A stretch of DNA of 64,000 bases, from positions 16,391,017 through 16,455,016 of the forward strand of contig CM018033.1 of NCBI GenBank assembly GCA_008638375.1. Reading direction: 5' to 3'. Shown here piece after piece: positions 1 through 11,962 of this stretch (its first letter is position 1; each line of letters begins with the position of its first letter). The DNA comes from Nyssa sinensis. Lineage: Eukaryota > Streptophyta > Magnoliopsida > Cornales > Nyssaceae. The translations under genes and the position numbers were made by a program. Below the pieces are notes generated by a model. That model saw only the letters and a program-made list of their open reading frames with translations, was not told the origin of the DNA and did no database searches.

Positions 1-26
1 TTTGAACTAAGGTGTTAGTTGTTGCT

Positions 27-161
27 TCATGATTGACAACTTTGATTTTGACACATTTTGGACTTGGTATTTTTTCCCTTCTTAGCTTCTCTACAATATT
101 GTATTGTCTGACAATCAACTTTACAATAAGTGCAATAACAAGTTTTAGGTTGTGGTGCCTT
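27..161 (-). pseudogene. Ty1/copia gag, C-terminal zinc-knuckle fragment
   Basis: Reverse-strand end of the copia gag whose main part lies at 3661-5140; the solo LTR at 162-3655 separates the two. Reading 161 downwards, the frame runs APQPKTCYCTYC and then a CX2CX4-X4C knuckle (codons 134 to 93) in which the usual His is Gln (CTYCKVDCQTIQYC). An in-frame stop follows at 27-29. Gag zinc knuckles bind element RNA during packaging. Removing the inserted LTR and one TSD copy restores a single frame across the junction, which supports this being one interrupted gene. The His to Gln change and the stop mark it as a relic. Confidence 0.7.
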
Positions 162-3100
162 TGTAGAGACTTGAAAAAATAAATAAATAAATAAATAAAT
201 AAAATAAAATATTTAAATCGGTTAACCAAGTGCCAGGATAAATCCATGGGATTGATACGAATTATAAATTATAAGAATATAATATGGGACCCGAACGAGA
301 CCCAATATTGATGAATAAATAATTAAATTGAGCCCCGACTTTATGACAAATTTTACTGGCATTTTATAAGATTTTGTGGAATAAAATATTTAATATGGTA
401 AGGTAGAAAAAACAAAAAAAAAGAATAGAAAAGAAATATCAAGTGGGTGTTGGCAGCCTTGGGGAGTGTGGCATGTAATGTGTGGTGTGTGTTTGAGTGT
501 AGGTTGAAGTCGGTGGAAAGAAGAGAATAAAGGAAGGGAACCGAGAGAGAGATGGGGAACAAAACAGGGGCAGGTCGCATGAAAATAGGAGAAAAATGAG
601 AGAAAAAGAAAAGGGGAGAAAAGGAAAGAGAGAAAGAAAGGGGGGAGGATTGCGCAAGGGCGATGATGGAGGTGGGGATAGCACCTAACGGCGTGCCGAG
701 TTTTGTACGCCACCAAGGTTGTTGTCGACGGAGCAACGATGGGTTGGGATAGATCTGTCGGGGAGTTGTCGACTTTGGCCGTTGAGTTGGACTTTGAAGC
801 TGAGGTCTCTGCGGCTGGGTTGGTTCGTTGGTTCGTCAAATTGAGAGATAGCAGGATGGGTTTAAGCAGCATATTGGTGTTGGGATTGTGGTTTAGATTG
901 AAGAAAATGGAGGAAAAGAAACAAAGTCGGTGCAGGGGATTTTGTTGGTTCTTCTCTGTATCGAAACTGATTCACGAAGCAGAGATAGTGGCGATGCTGC
1001 AGTAGGAGTTTGTGTATATATATGTGTTTGTGTTCGTGTAATGGTGCAGAAGGGGAAAACAGATTGTGATAGCCTAAAATGGAGGTTGATTGATCATTGA
1101 ATGATGATGTTACGGGTGAACGGTGACTGTTGTGGCTCAGAATTGGGTGTGTGGATGTCGCGGTTTGTGGCTTGTAAGTGCGTGTGGATGGCGCGATTTG
1201 ATGTTGGTAGTGATGTTGGTCTGGGGGTTTCATCTATTGCCGTTTCCAATTGAGAACAAGTGGATGATGGCTGCAATGTGGTGCATCGATGATGGCTGTA
1301 ATGGTGATGAGTCCTGGAATGGAGTTTGGCAGTAGGTGTAGCAGCGCGGAACAGGAGAATGAGTTGTGTGTGGTTGGTGTCATGAGCAGTGGTGTTTGAA
1401 GTTAAAGCAGTAATGGTGGCCGTCTAGGCAGTGGTTGATGTAGCAATTTTTGGTGCAAGATGTCGTGGGATGGATGACTTCAGTCAGTTATGGGTATTGG
1501 TTTTCTTTTTTTCTGTAATAGGATTTTGGATGTTTGTAACGGTTTTCTTTGTTGATTTTGGTTAGAAAATCATAGATGAACGGGGGATTTTGTGTGTCAA
1601 TTTGTTGGGAAGATCATTGGGGTTTGATAAATGATTGCGAAGTTGTGAGGTTACGGCTGAGATGGGTTCCTCTGTTATGCTGCTTTTGGTTGAGAACAGG
1701 GACTGTTCACGGAGATGTTCTGAATGTTGTTGGGATTGATCCTATTTTGGAAATGATCAATGTACCTATTGTTGTGAGTTTGAGATCAGATTAATGGCGT
1801 TCATGGGGGAAGGCAGCAGCGTTTCAGTAGTAAAGAAAGAGCTGTTGCGGTAGTATTTTAGCAACACGTTGATGGGCTAAATTCACGTTGATTTCAGATC
1901 TGAAACAACAATTTAATGGGTTTGTGTATGTTAATTTTAGATCTGAAGCAGCAGATTTTTAAATACTTGAATTTGGGAATTTTAAGTAGTTTTAGTGCAG
2001 ATTTTATATACCTGACTTTGGGATTTTGATATGATTTTTGTACTGCTGTTACTATCTATTCTGTTTAGTGAGAAAATAGAGAAAATGGAGGAACTTGAGA
2101 ATGACAGTAAGAAATACAATAGTTGAGGACTCTACAACAGAGAACTAGACAGTAATCTGATAAGAGGAAGGGAAAGTTCTTCAATATCTGATGGATGGGA
2201 TGATAAAGGGACAGAATCTGTCAAGATCATCATCTGCTTGAGGAAAAGGGTTGAAGAAGCTGATGAAACTGGATTTAAAATGGTTGGCCAACTCGATCAA
2301 CCTGCTAGTGTGTTTTCTTCAACTTCTGAACCGTGGACTAAAGATTAACCTAGTTGATTGGATTGCATAGTGGACACAGCTTAGTAGGGTTGTGACCAAC
2401 CCTATCAGGTATGGTACTTTACTAAGTAAGGAATATGATTAAATTAGGATTGATGTGCATATTGATTGAATGATTCTTGTGCTTATCTGCTGATAGAAGA
2501 TCACATAGGAATTATTGCTTTGAGAACCCTTGAGTTAATTGGTTATGTGCTTCTGTGTTCTTTATGATTATTTGGGAATTGTGATTTACTTCTTGAGTTG
2601 TCATCATATGTGATTTATGTTTTAGAAGGATTGTTGATATTGTGACATGTGGATTTGCGTAAGCGTTGAGATTGATCGAGCATGACACGTAGATTTGTGG
2701 ATGAAACCTTGTGATTTAAATGCTATTTGTTGATCTTAATTGTGATGCATTATTTAAAGCATGTTGCATATGCTTATGAAAGTGATGTTTCATTTGAACT
2801 GTATTATTGCATGATGAAATCATGACATATTGGCATAGTGTGATTCTTTGAAAGCATAGTGTGGGTCAGCACGAGGTGCTGTGCATTATGAGGGCGTAGG
2901 TCCTGTGGTGAAAAACCCAAATTCTGGCCAACATCAGTACCCACGGGTTGATGGGGGCGGACCGTGAAGTGGGACATAGGTGACATAGAGTTGCATGTAT
3001 GCGTCACACATATTGACATCGCATTGTAGAAACTCACGAATGTGATAGAGATTTTGTATGGATGCATTATATACATTGCCATTATATTGTATGCATGATT

Positions 3101-3655
3101 AGGGAAGCATGTAGATATACATGTACACTTGCACATGCCACGTCTTAATTTTGTTCCTTGCATTAGTATTGTACCATACTAGCAGTTGAGCTGACCCATT
3201 CGTGGGAACCATATTTCAGATGACACTCCCGACACCTGAGACTTGAGGAAGTCTAGCCGAGTGGAGGGGACTTGACTGTAGATAGATATTTGGCCCGAGA
3301 GGCGTGTTTTGTGATGTACGGGCTTAAGCCCAATGACATATATATTGTATCATGGTTGTATATTTTTGGTTGTATAATTGGGCGATGTATATTTAACTTT
3401 GATAAGATTGTAGCCATCGAGTGAGGATGGATTGTGACGTGTTTGTATCTATTTATGATGTATTGTGATTATCAGGGGGAAAAAGGCTCGAAAAACAAAG
3501 GAGGTTCTGCCGAAATTTTATAAAATAGGAATGTATGTAGGCTTGTATCTAAATCAGTTAAATTGTTATTTATTTATTTATTCGTCTATTTATTTTCTTC
3601 CTTTATTTTGCTTTAGTCGCGTCCTCGGGTTCAGTTGGAAATTCGGGGCGTGACA
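162..3655 (+). mobile_element. solo LTR (AGACTTG group), 3.5 kb
   Basis: Begins TGTAGAGACTTGAAAAA and ends ATTCGGGGCGTGACA (TG...CA). Flanks are GCCTT (157-161) and GCCTC (3656-3660), a 5-bp TSD with one mismatch. No internal retroelement sequence is present, so this is a solo LTR. It sits inside the copia gag. Landmarks shared with the other LTRs of the group are an A-rich tract after the start (178-210), a block at about 2160-2290, the 'GTGGTGAAAAACCC' block at about 2907, CCCATTCGTGGG at about 3198 and the palindrome GGGCTTAAGCCC at 3320-3331. The 60-130 aa frames inside are not conserved among LTR copies and are not genes. Confidence 0.85.
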
Positions 3656-3660
3656 GCCTC

Positions 3661-5140
3661 TATAGGCTTTTAAGTAAGAGGGACAAATTTAACAAGCTTA
3701 AGTGGAGCCTGTTGTTTCTGATTGATCACAATGGATTTTTTTGGATCATTAAAGGTATTATAACCCATAGCAAACTTTTTATTCTTGACAAACACCAAAT
3801 TCAGTATATTGCCTAACCTGTTAGACTTGTCTTTAAGACCAATTTTTAATTCCTTAGCTTTCTTCAATTCAAGTTCAAGATGGTGAACTTTAGCTTGGAG
3901 ATCAGTCTTTCCAGACTTGGTAGAGTCAAACTCTTTTTTTCAAATTAATAACCTCCATAACTAAGGAATTGTTCTTTTGTTCAACTTCTTTGAGCTTCTC
4001 AAGTAGAGTTGCTCTATAAGCTTTAAGTTAACTTATGAGTGCATCACTTTTAACATTTGCATTCTTCTCTTTTTCAACCAATTTCAGTTTGGTTGCAAGC
4101 TTAAGATTGACTTTCTTAAGTTTGAGTGATTCTTCATACAATTGATCATATGCAGCATGAATATCATGATCAACTTCACAATCCTTCTCACTCTTTGAGG
4201 AATTTTACCATCAAAGTTTTGTCCACTCACATCATGGGTGTGTGAACTCTCAAAATTATTTGTGGTGACTATGAAGGCTAAGAACTGTTGTTGTTGTTCT
4301 AGAATTACTATTCCCTTTATTACTATTTCCTTTAGAACTACACCTCTTTGATGAGCTCCCTTGGTTAGAGGAATTGGATCTTCTACTTTTCAAGAATCTA
4401 TTAAACCTTTTGACAAATAAGGCTAAATCATTGTCATTAAGACACAGATTTTTCTTGAACGAATTTTAAGGCTAAAATTTTTTGTCTCATAGACTATCTA
4501 CATGTCAACTCATAGGTCTGGAATGAACCTAGCAACTCATCCACTTTCATAGAATCAACATATTTACTTTCCTCTTTGGTAGTAACTTTTGGTTGAAACC
4601 TCTCAAGTAGAAATCTCAAAATTTTTCGGACAATTTTAGGCTCCTCAATTCTTTCCTTAAGATTATAGGAAGAATTGACAATATCACTTATTTTGACATA
4701 AAAATCATCAAATGACTCAGACTCTTCCATTCTTAATGTCTCAAACTTTAAGGCCAACATTTGAAGTTTAGACCTCTTAATAACAATAGTACCCTCATGG
4801 GTACTTTGTAGGATTTCCCAAGCTTCCTTAGAAGTCTCACATGTCATGATACACCTAAACTCACTAGAACTAACAACATTGAAAATTGTATTCAACCCTT
4901 TAGTATTATATCCACTAATTCTACGTTCAATCTCATTCCAGTTGCTAGCAAGTTTTATTTCTGAAGGTTTATCAACAGTCGTAGTAGTGACAGGAGGTGT
5001 CCAGCCACTTTCAACAGTTAACCAAACACGCTCTTCAATTGACCTAAAAAAGGCTCCCATCCTAACTTTTCAATAAGCACAATTAGTACCATGAAACAAT
5101 AGAGGGTGAGATATGGATCCGCCTTCACAATTCTCTATCT
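3661..5140 (-). pseudogene. Ty1/copia (SIRE-like) gag, degenerate
   Basis: Reverse-strand gag of the UBN2/Retrotran_gag_2 type, the structural protein of copia virus-like particles. The longest open piece is 5060-4494 (188 aa), with the family signature of WLTVESGWTPP near its start and CETSKEAWEILQSTHEG in the middle. Homologous reading continues above 5060 (LFHGTN..AY, then K-V-R-M-G-A-F), where a stop at 5070-5072 replaces the Trp expected between Y and K. Below 4494 the frame hits a stop and shifts, then resumes near 4440 (NDNDLALFVKRFNRFLK). A later piece is open at 3867-3670. The frame then crosses the solo LTR into 161-27. With several nonsense and frameshift changes it is non-functional. 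No pol domain is in the window; it would lie left of position 1. Confidence 0.8.
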
Positions 5141-5178
5141 AAACTAAGAATATGATCAATCTAATGCCTAAGATTTTT

Positions 5179-5190
5179 GCTCTAATGCCA
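5179..5190 (-). other. primer-binding site of the copia element
   Basis: On the reverse strand this reads TGGCATTAGAGC, matching the plant initiator-Met tRNA primer site TGGTATCAGAGC at 10 of 12 positions. It lies just inside the proposed LTR end at 5194 and about 40 bases before gag, as expected in a copia 5' leader. Confidence 0.6.
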
Positions 5191-5893
5191 CTTTGAAAGG
5201 CCCTATGTGTATCTAGATGTATGAAACTTGGCTGAGAATGAGGGTGAATAGGTTAGATGGTAAATTAAAAATAATATTATCCAATTTTTGCAACCCAACA
5301 ATGATTAAGGTTATCACTTTATTTAAGTGAGAATTACGTTCTAGTAAGTGCAATAAAAAATCAATGGCAAGCATTCATAAGGATAATCAAGCAATAAAAG
5401 CAAAGAGATGAACACGCTAATTTTTGTTGACGAGGAGACCGCCACAGAACAATCGTATCTCCTTTGAAAAACCCCGAGGTACTGACCTAGATACACTAAA
5501 TCAATTAAAAAAATTTAGTGATTACAGACACAGTAGACACAATGACTTAGTCCATCAAGCCTTGCTCTTATTCTAAATCTTCTCAAACTTGAATCCATAA
5601 GCGCTTTTCACATAAACCTCTGTTTCAAATCCTCGAACGGACAACCTCAATCACAGCTCGAACTCTATGCAATCTCAAACTCTATCGATTGCACAAACTT
5701 GAAAAATCCATAAGGATGTACTTCAATGGTGAAGAATAATGAATGGTAGGGTTCTAATATCATTAGGCCATGAATGTGTATATGATGAACATGCCTAATA
5801 AAATCCTTTTGGAACTTGAAGAATATTGTATTGCAATGGCCAAAAGTCCTAAAATTTTCGTGCTAGAGACAATATATTGTCCTAGGTTAAAAT

Positions 5894-8782
5894 TGTAGAG
5901 ATTTGAAAAAAAAAAATAAAATAAAAAATAAAAATAAAAATAAAATAAAATAAAATAAAATAAAATAAAATAAAATATTTAAACCGGTTAATCAAGTGCC
6001 AGGATAAATCTATGGGATTGATACGAATTATAAATTTATATGAAAAAGATATATATGTATATATATGTATATACATATGTCCGTGAAATTTCAAAAGGAA
6101 GTTATTGAAAAAAAAAATTAATAATATAGCAAGTGAGTGTCGGCAGCCTTGGGGAGTGTGGCATGTACATGTAATGTGTGGTGTGTGTTTGAGTGTAGAG
6201 AGAAATTAAGGAGAAACCGAGAGAGAGATGGGGAAACAAAACAAGGGAAGTCGCGTGAAAATAGAAAAAAAAAAAAAAGAAAGAAAGGGGAAAAGGGGAA
6301 AAAAGAGAGAAAGGAAGGGGGGAGTCGCGCAAGGGGGCGATGGAGGAGCGACGGCGGAGGAGACAATCGTCGACGGCGTGGCATCATAGGTCATTGATCG
6401 GACGGTGGTTGAGATTATTGGGAGAGAAGATCGCGACTTCGTTAGATCTCGGGGCTGGGATCTTTGCGGTTGAATGGATCCGTTGAGGTACGATTGACCA
6501 GGTCAGTATATGTATTTATTTGTGTGTTTGTGAAGTGATGGGGCTATGTGTTACGGATTGGAGGGGAAACTGTAGCATCACAGATCAAGGCATGGTCTCA
6601 TAGGGTATTTTGATGATTTGTATTTTTCGGTGGATGTCGGTTGGATTGGATTTGAGTGGTCATGGGATGGTTCTGAATTGTGTAAGTACGCAGCTTCATG
6701 GGTTTCTCGTTAGATATGGATGGGTGATGGATTTCTTTGTTTTTACCGTGTTCAGTTGAGAACAGGGGCTGGTGGTGGTGTTATGCTATTATGGGACTCT
6801 AGACTGGTTTCATGTGAGGATTGGTGGAATGGAAATTTCTCAATACCTTGTAAGTTCAATAATTTGGATGGAAGTTTTATGTGGATTTTTACAGGAGCTT
6901 ATGAGCCCCTTTAATTTCAGAAAGGAGCAGGTTCTGGGAAGAATTGAGAGGGATTGGATTGAGGTGGAATTTGCCATGGTGTCTGGGTGGAGACTTTAAT
7001 GTTGTAAAGTCTCCTATGGAGGAAAAAAGGGTGTAGCTGATAGATTTGAGAAGAGCAGGCCAATTTTTGAAGTTTATTTAGAGAATTTAGAAGATAAACT
7101 TATGGATTTTGTTTCATTAAAGGCTTTTGAGTTTCTTGTTGAGTAGCTACAAGTTGATGTGTTGTTTGTTGATCATTTGTTAGTGCCGGTTATATCTAAG
7201 ATAGGCATAGTTGAAATGCAATTTGCAAGTAATTGTAAATTGCCATTGGGGGACTCGGGTAAGGAGCAACTTAAGGAAGGGAAAGTTCTTCAATATCTGA
7301 TGGATGGGATGATAAGATGGATGGGATGATAAAGGGACAGAATCTGTCAGGATCATTGTCTGCTTGGGGAAAAAGGTTGAAGAAGCTGATGAAACTGGAT
7401 TTAAAAGGGTTGGCCGACTCGATCAACATGCTGGTGTGTTTTCTTCAACTTATGAACCGTCGACGAAAGATCAACCTGGTTGATTGGATTGCATAGTGGA
7501 CACAGCTTAGTGGGGTTGAGATAACCCGATCAGGTATGGTACCTTACTAAGTAAGGAATATAATTAAATTAGGATTGATGTGCATATTGATTGAATGCTT
7601 TTTGTGCTTGATAGAAGATCACATAGGAGTTATTGCTTTGAGATACTTTGAGTTGATTGTTTTTGTGCTTCCGTGTTCTTTATGATTTTTTGAGAGTTAT
7701 GATTTATTTCTTGAGTTGTCATCATATTTGATTTATGTTTTAGAAGGATTGTTGATATTGTGACATGTGGATTGCATAAGTATTGAGATTGATCGTGCAT
7801 GATGCATATATTTGTGGATGAAGTCTTATGATTCAGCTGTTATTGTTATTTTTAAGAGGACGATATTGTTTAATTGGCATGCTTTATGCATCGGTGAAAT
7901 GTTTTATTGAGATTATGTCGTTGTGTGATGAATGCATGGCATATTGGCATTGGGTGAATTTTTTGGGCATATGGCGTGAGTTGAGCACATGGTGCTTTGC
8001 ATTATGAGGGTGCAGATTCTGTGGTGAAAAACCCAAAAAATTGGCCATTGCATTGGTACTTCGAGCCATCGGGGAGTACCCGTAAATGAGACATGGGTGT
8101 GGCATTGAGATGGATGGGTGTGTCACGCATATTACCTGTGCATTGTGTTGATGAATTTGTGAACGTGATGTAGGGTTTTATACAGATGTAGTTTGTACAT
8201 TGCCATTATATTGTATGCATGATTAGGGAGGCATGTAGATATACATGTACACTTGCACATGCCACGTCTTAATTTTGTTCCTTGCATTAGTATTGTACCA
8301 TACCAGTATGTTGGCACTGACCCATTCGTGGGAACCATATTTCAGATGACATTCCCGACACCTGAGGCTTAAGGAAGTTTAGCCGAGTGGAGGAGACTTG
8401 ACTGTAGATGGATATTTGGCCCGAGAGGCGTGTTTTGTGATATACGGGCTTAAGCCCAATGACATATATGTTGTATCATGGTTGTATATTTTTGGTTGTA
8501 TAAGTAGGCGATGTATATTTAACTTTGATAAAGTTGTGACCATCGAGTGAGGATGGATTGTGATGTGTTTGTATATATATAATGTATTGTGATTATCAGG
8601 GGGAAAAAGGCTCGAAAAACAGAGGAGGTTCTGCCAAAATAATTTTATAAAACAGGAATGTATATAGGCTTGTATCTAAATCAGTTGAATTGTTATTTAT
8701 TTATTTATTCATCTATTTATTTTTTTCTTTTATTTCGCTTTAGTTGCATCCCCGGGTTTGGTTGGAAATTCGGGGCATGACA
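5894..8782 (+). mobile_element. solo LTR (AGACTTG group), 2.9 kb, with LINE fragment
   Basis: Starts TGTAGAGATTTGAAAA and ends ATTCGGGGCATGACA. The flanks AAAAT (5889-5893) and AAAAT (8783-8787) are a perfect TSD. It is a close relative of 162-3655 and 24212-27694: the block at 7270-7520 matches 2165-2390, the 3' blocks are shared, and the palindrome GGGCTTAAGCCC is at 8446-8457. It differs by a LINE-derived segment at about 6755-7150 that the relatives lack, and by a local duplication at about 7300-7330 ('gatggatgggatgataa'). Confidence 0.92.
6755..7150 (+). pseudogene. LINE (L1-type) endonuclease fragment inside an LTR
   Basis: Plus-strand translation resembles the EEP endonuclease domain of plant L1 elements: GGGVMLLWDSRLV, then FSIPCKFNNLDGSF, WIFTGAY and, in another frame, [15 protein letters not shown]. 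The GDFN stretch contains the conserved Asp and Asn of EEP nucleases. At least one frameshift (near 6910) and a stop after EEKRV near 7035 show it is dead. No LINE reverse transcriptase, poly(A) tail or target duplication is visible, so this looks like an internal piece picked up by the LTR. Homology weakens after about 7100, so the right edge is approximate. Confidence 0.6.
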
Positions 8783-8993
8783 AAAATAGAGCAGGATTAT
8801 TTTAAAATCAGAAAATTTTTTGCATAAAATTTTGATGTTTATTCAAACGAAGCCAAGGCTCATTCGAACAAACACCTTTTGAAAACAAGGGATTGAACCC
8901 TATACTCCAGTCGTTCGACCGAGCTAGCCCATGAGATCCCACGAAGAGTATTTGAGAAATCATTAGTTTTTTTGTTCGAACAAACAAACTCAC

Positions 8994-11962
8994 TGTCACG
9001 CCCCAAATTTTCACAACCTGGGGAGTGAGTGAAATGAAAGAAGAAAAGTAAATGAAAGGTCATAAGTTGGACAAATTGATCATACATTCCTTCTCCCATG
9101 GTTCCCCAAAATTTTAAGTGAAGACTTGTTATTTAACTCAACCTAAATGGTCTCCTAATGTTGCTCAAAATCTTGCTCGATTAATATTTAAAATAGTTTA
9201 AGTCACATTTGAAAATGATTCCCAAAATGGTCCCAAAGTCTCTTCAAACAAGACTTAAAATAATAGCCCAAATGGGCCCCAAGATGCCCTAAGGCATGGT
9301 CCAAGAACGGGTCAAGAAGTCCACCATAACCTATCTAAGGAAGGGGCCAAACATGGCCTATGTGAGTGGCCAAACATGGCCCAAAAAGGTTACCAAAAAT
9401 AGTCCAAAAAGGTGGCCAAACGTGGCCCAAAGGTTGGCCAAACATGGCCCAATATGGTGCCCAAACATAGTCCAAAAAGGCGCCTAAATATGGCTCAAAA
9501 GGTGGCCAAATGGTGGTGTCAAGGTGCAAGGGTTGGGTGCCCAAAGGGGCTGCAACACACTGGGCGCGCAAGAGAGCAGCAACAGGCGTGGCATGGCAGG
9601 CGAGTAGGGGGCACGGCGCGCGCAGGGCTGCGGGCGACTGGGGGGTTGGGCACTGTAGCGATAGAGAGATGAAATCTGATTTTCTACATTTTTACTGTTC
9701 ATGGCTGCAACCTATTTTTCCTATTTCTGAATTTTTACTATAGCGGCTGCGGCTAATTTTTCTAAGTTTTGGCCTATTTTCTCAAGGCTTTTAACCCTCA
9801 CTTTGTGGCACTTTTCCCACTTATTCATGGGCATTTTACCTACCTAATGGCCCTTTTAATTTCATAAAATTTTGACATGGTTTCTTTTATTTTCTAAGCC
9901 TTTTCCCACCTAATATTTTGCAATAATCATACATATACACGTGTACATCCCATCCTCATTCAATGGCCATACCTCAAAGGAATTAATGCACATCATTTAA
10001 ACATACAACTCTCCAGACATACACATGCTTGAACTTTAAAAGTCACATCATCATATTCATTACAACATATAAGGTCTTTTCCATTTTTTTCATAATACAC
10101 AAATCTTCTACAACATCATTTCATATGGTTTAGAGCTTATGCTCTTGTACACCATCAAAATATGCCCCAAGGGCCAAAAATCCTCTATGGTCCACTTCCC
10201 CTACATCCTTCAAGACTTCATCAAGTCTTCAAGTACCGGGAGCCTCATCTGTAATATGATATCTCACGAATGGGTCACTCAACTGCTGGTATGACACAAT
10301 GCTAATGCAAGGAACAAAATTAAGGTGTAGCATGTGCAAGTGTACATTTATATCTACATGCCTTCCAATTCATTAATACAATGCAAGAGTAATATGCGTG
10401 ACACACCCATGTAAACTCTATGCCCCCATGTCTTGGTTTACGGATCGCTCCCGTTAGATATCCGAGTAGCAACACCTGTTCACGGATCGCTCCCGTTGGG
10501 TAAGCAGGCACCAATGCAATGGCCAATTTTGAGTTTTTCACCACAGAATCTACACCCTCATAATGCATAGCACCAAGTGCTCAACCCATACTATGTTTTC
10601 AAAGGATTCACCATATGCCAATATGCTTTGATTTCGCCATGCCATAATGCAATCTCAATGAAGTATTCTATCAAACTCATGGTATATGCCTTAAACAATG
10701 CAATGCACTTAAAGCAACCATAACATTTACATCACAAGACTTTGCCTACATGAACCTAACATGTAATCCCATCAATTTCACATATAACACATTACATATT
10801 CATAACCTTGACAATTTCTCAAAGATCATAAAATACATAAAGCACCAACACATGGAATAAATCATAACTCTCAAACTACAAGAATTTTCCTACATGAGCC
10901 TAAGCTAAAATACAATGAATCAAACATACAAACAAGTTACATGTTCATCACTTTGACAAATTCTCAAAGATTACAAAAATGCCTAAAGTACCAACACCTT
11001 GAATAAATCATAACTTTCCAACCATAAGAGTTTCTCTACATGAACATAAGCTAAAATACAATGAATTAAACATATAGTCATGTTTCATGTTTATCACTTT
11101 ACCAATTTCCCAAAGAATAACAAAGAACACACAAATACATAAACGATCAACTCTAGGTCTTTCAAAGCAACTATATCTTAAGTGATTTTCTAACATCAAA
11201 TAAACATATGAATCATTCAATCAACATGTAAATCACTCCTAAACTTAATCCTATTCCTTACTTAGTAAAATATCATACCTAGAATGGTTTTTCTCAGACT
11301 GAGAAATTTGTATTCTCTGCACAGCCGAACCGATCAGTGAGAATATAGTTCTTGTTGAGAGGAACAACTTCCTAGAAGGAACCTTTGTGAAAATCTAAGC
11401 CTAGAAATGTATTTTGGAAGCTTGAAGCTTGTAAAACCTAGGGCTTTTTTCTCATTTTCTTTCCATGAACGTGTTCTGCTCTTCCTCAGACCAAAAATAT
11501 ATAATTTTTATACTAAGGGGCTGTATTTATAGTGAAGAGGCAAAGGGGGCAAAATGACCCTTTTGCCCTTAATGATTTCGTGCCCCGTTATACTACAACC
11601 CGTCCCGAAACGCCTTAATTCGATATTTTGTTTTAACCAAAGTTCTTAAAATTATTTTAAATGAAAATTTTCAAAAAAAAAAAAAATTTTTGCCTATGGC
11701 CGGGTTTGGCCGGTTACACCCGGGCCACTCGGATGCCCTTTTGGTCCAATTTTTGAACCTGTCCCCAAATAGTTTCAAATTTTTACAAGAGGTGTATTTT
11801 AACATTATAAGCATATTTCTCTTCTATGACATATTCAAAATATGCTCCTAAACATGTCTTATATCTAAAAGTGCATGTGTAGCGCCTTATTGGCAAACGG
11901 TGCATGAATAGTTTCTTATCGGCAAAAACGAAAAATTTATCCTCAATTTTCAGGTCTCTACA
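8994..11962 (-). mobile_element. solo LTR (AGACTTG group), reverse, 3.0 kb
   Basis: Plus strand begins TGTCACGCCCCAAATTTTC and ends TTCAGGTCTCTACA, so the sense LTR starts TGTAGAGACCTGAAAA. The flanks CTCAC (8989-8993) and CTCAC (11963-11967) are a perfect TSD. It lies in the copia LTR. Internal oddities are a 22-25 bp minisatellite at 9345-9512 and a duplicated 'cacggatcgctcccgtt' motif at about 10437-10500. Apparent ORFs over the minisatellite are repeat translation on both strands, not genes. Confidence 0.92.
9345..9512. repeat. minisatellite, about 7 units of 22-25 bp
   Basis: Degenerate units of the type GGCCAAACATGGCCCAAAAA follow each other inside the reverse solo LTR. Spacing varies from about 21 to 25 bases. 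Both strands stay open by chance, which yields Trp/Pro/Phe-rich or Lys/Pro-rich frames. Confidence 0.8.

Noticed and set aside
353..872. Overlapping reverse ORFs (127-160 aa) rich in Ser, Phe, Leu and Pro
   Set aside because: They come from the purine-rich segment of the LTR read in reverse. The equivalent segments at 6102-6394 and 22472-22900 give unrelated overlapping frames.
2804..3163. Reverse ORF of 119 aa, similar to 26847-27257
   Set aside because: Both lie in the same LTR block of related solo LTRs. The similarity is DNA copy similarity, and other copies (7884-8338) break the frame.
9335..9672. ORFs on both strands across the 9.3-9.7 kb region
   Set aside because: They are translations of a 22-25 bp minisatellite and an adjacent GC-rich stretch; no conserved protein is visible.
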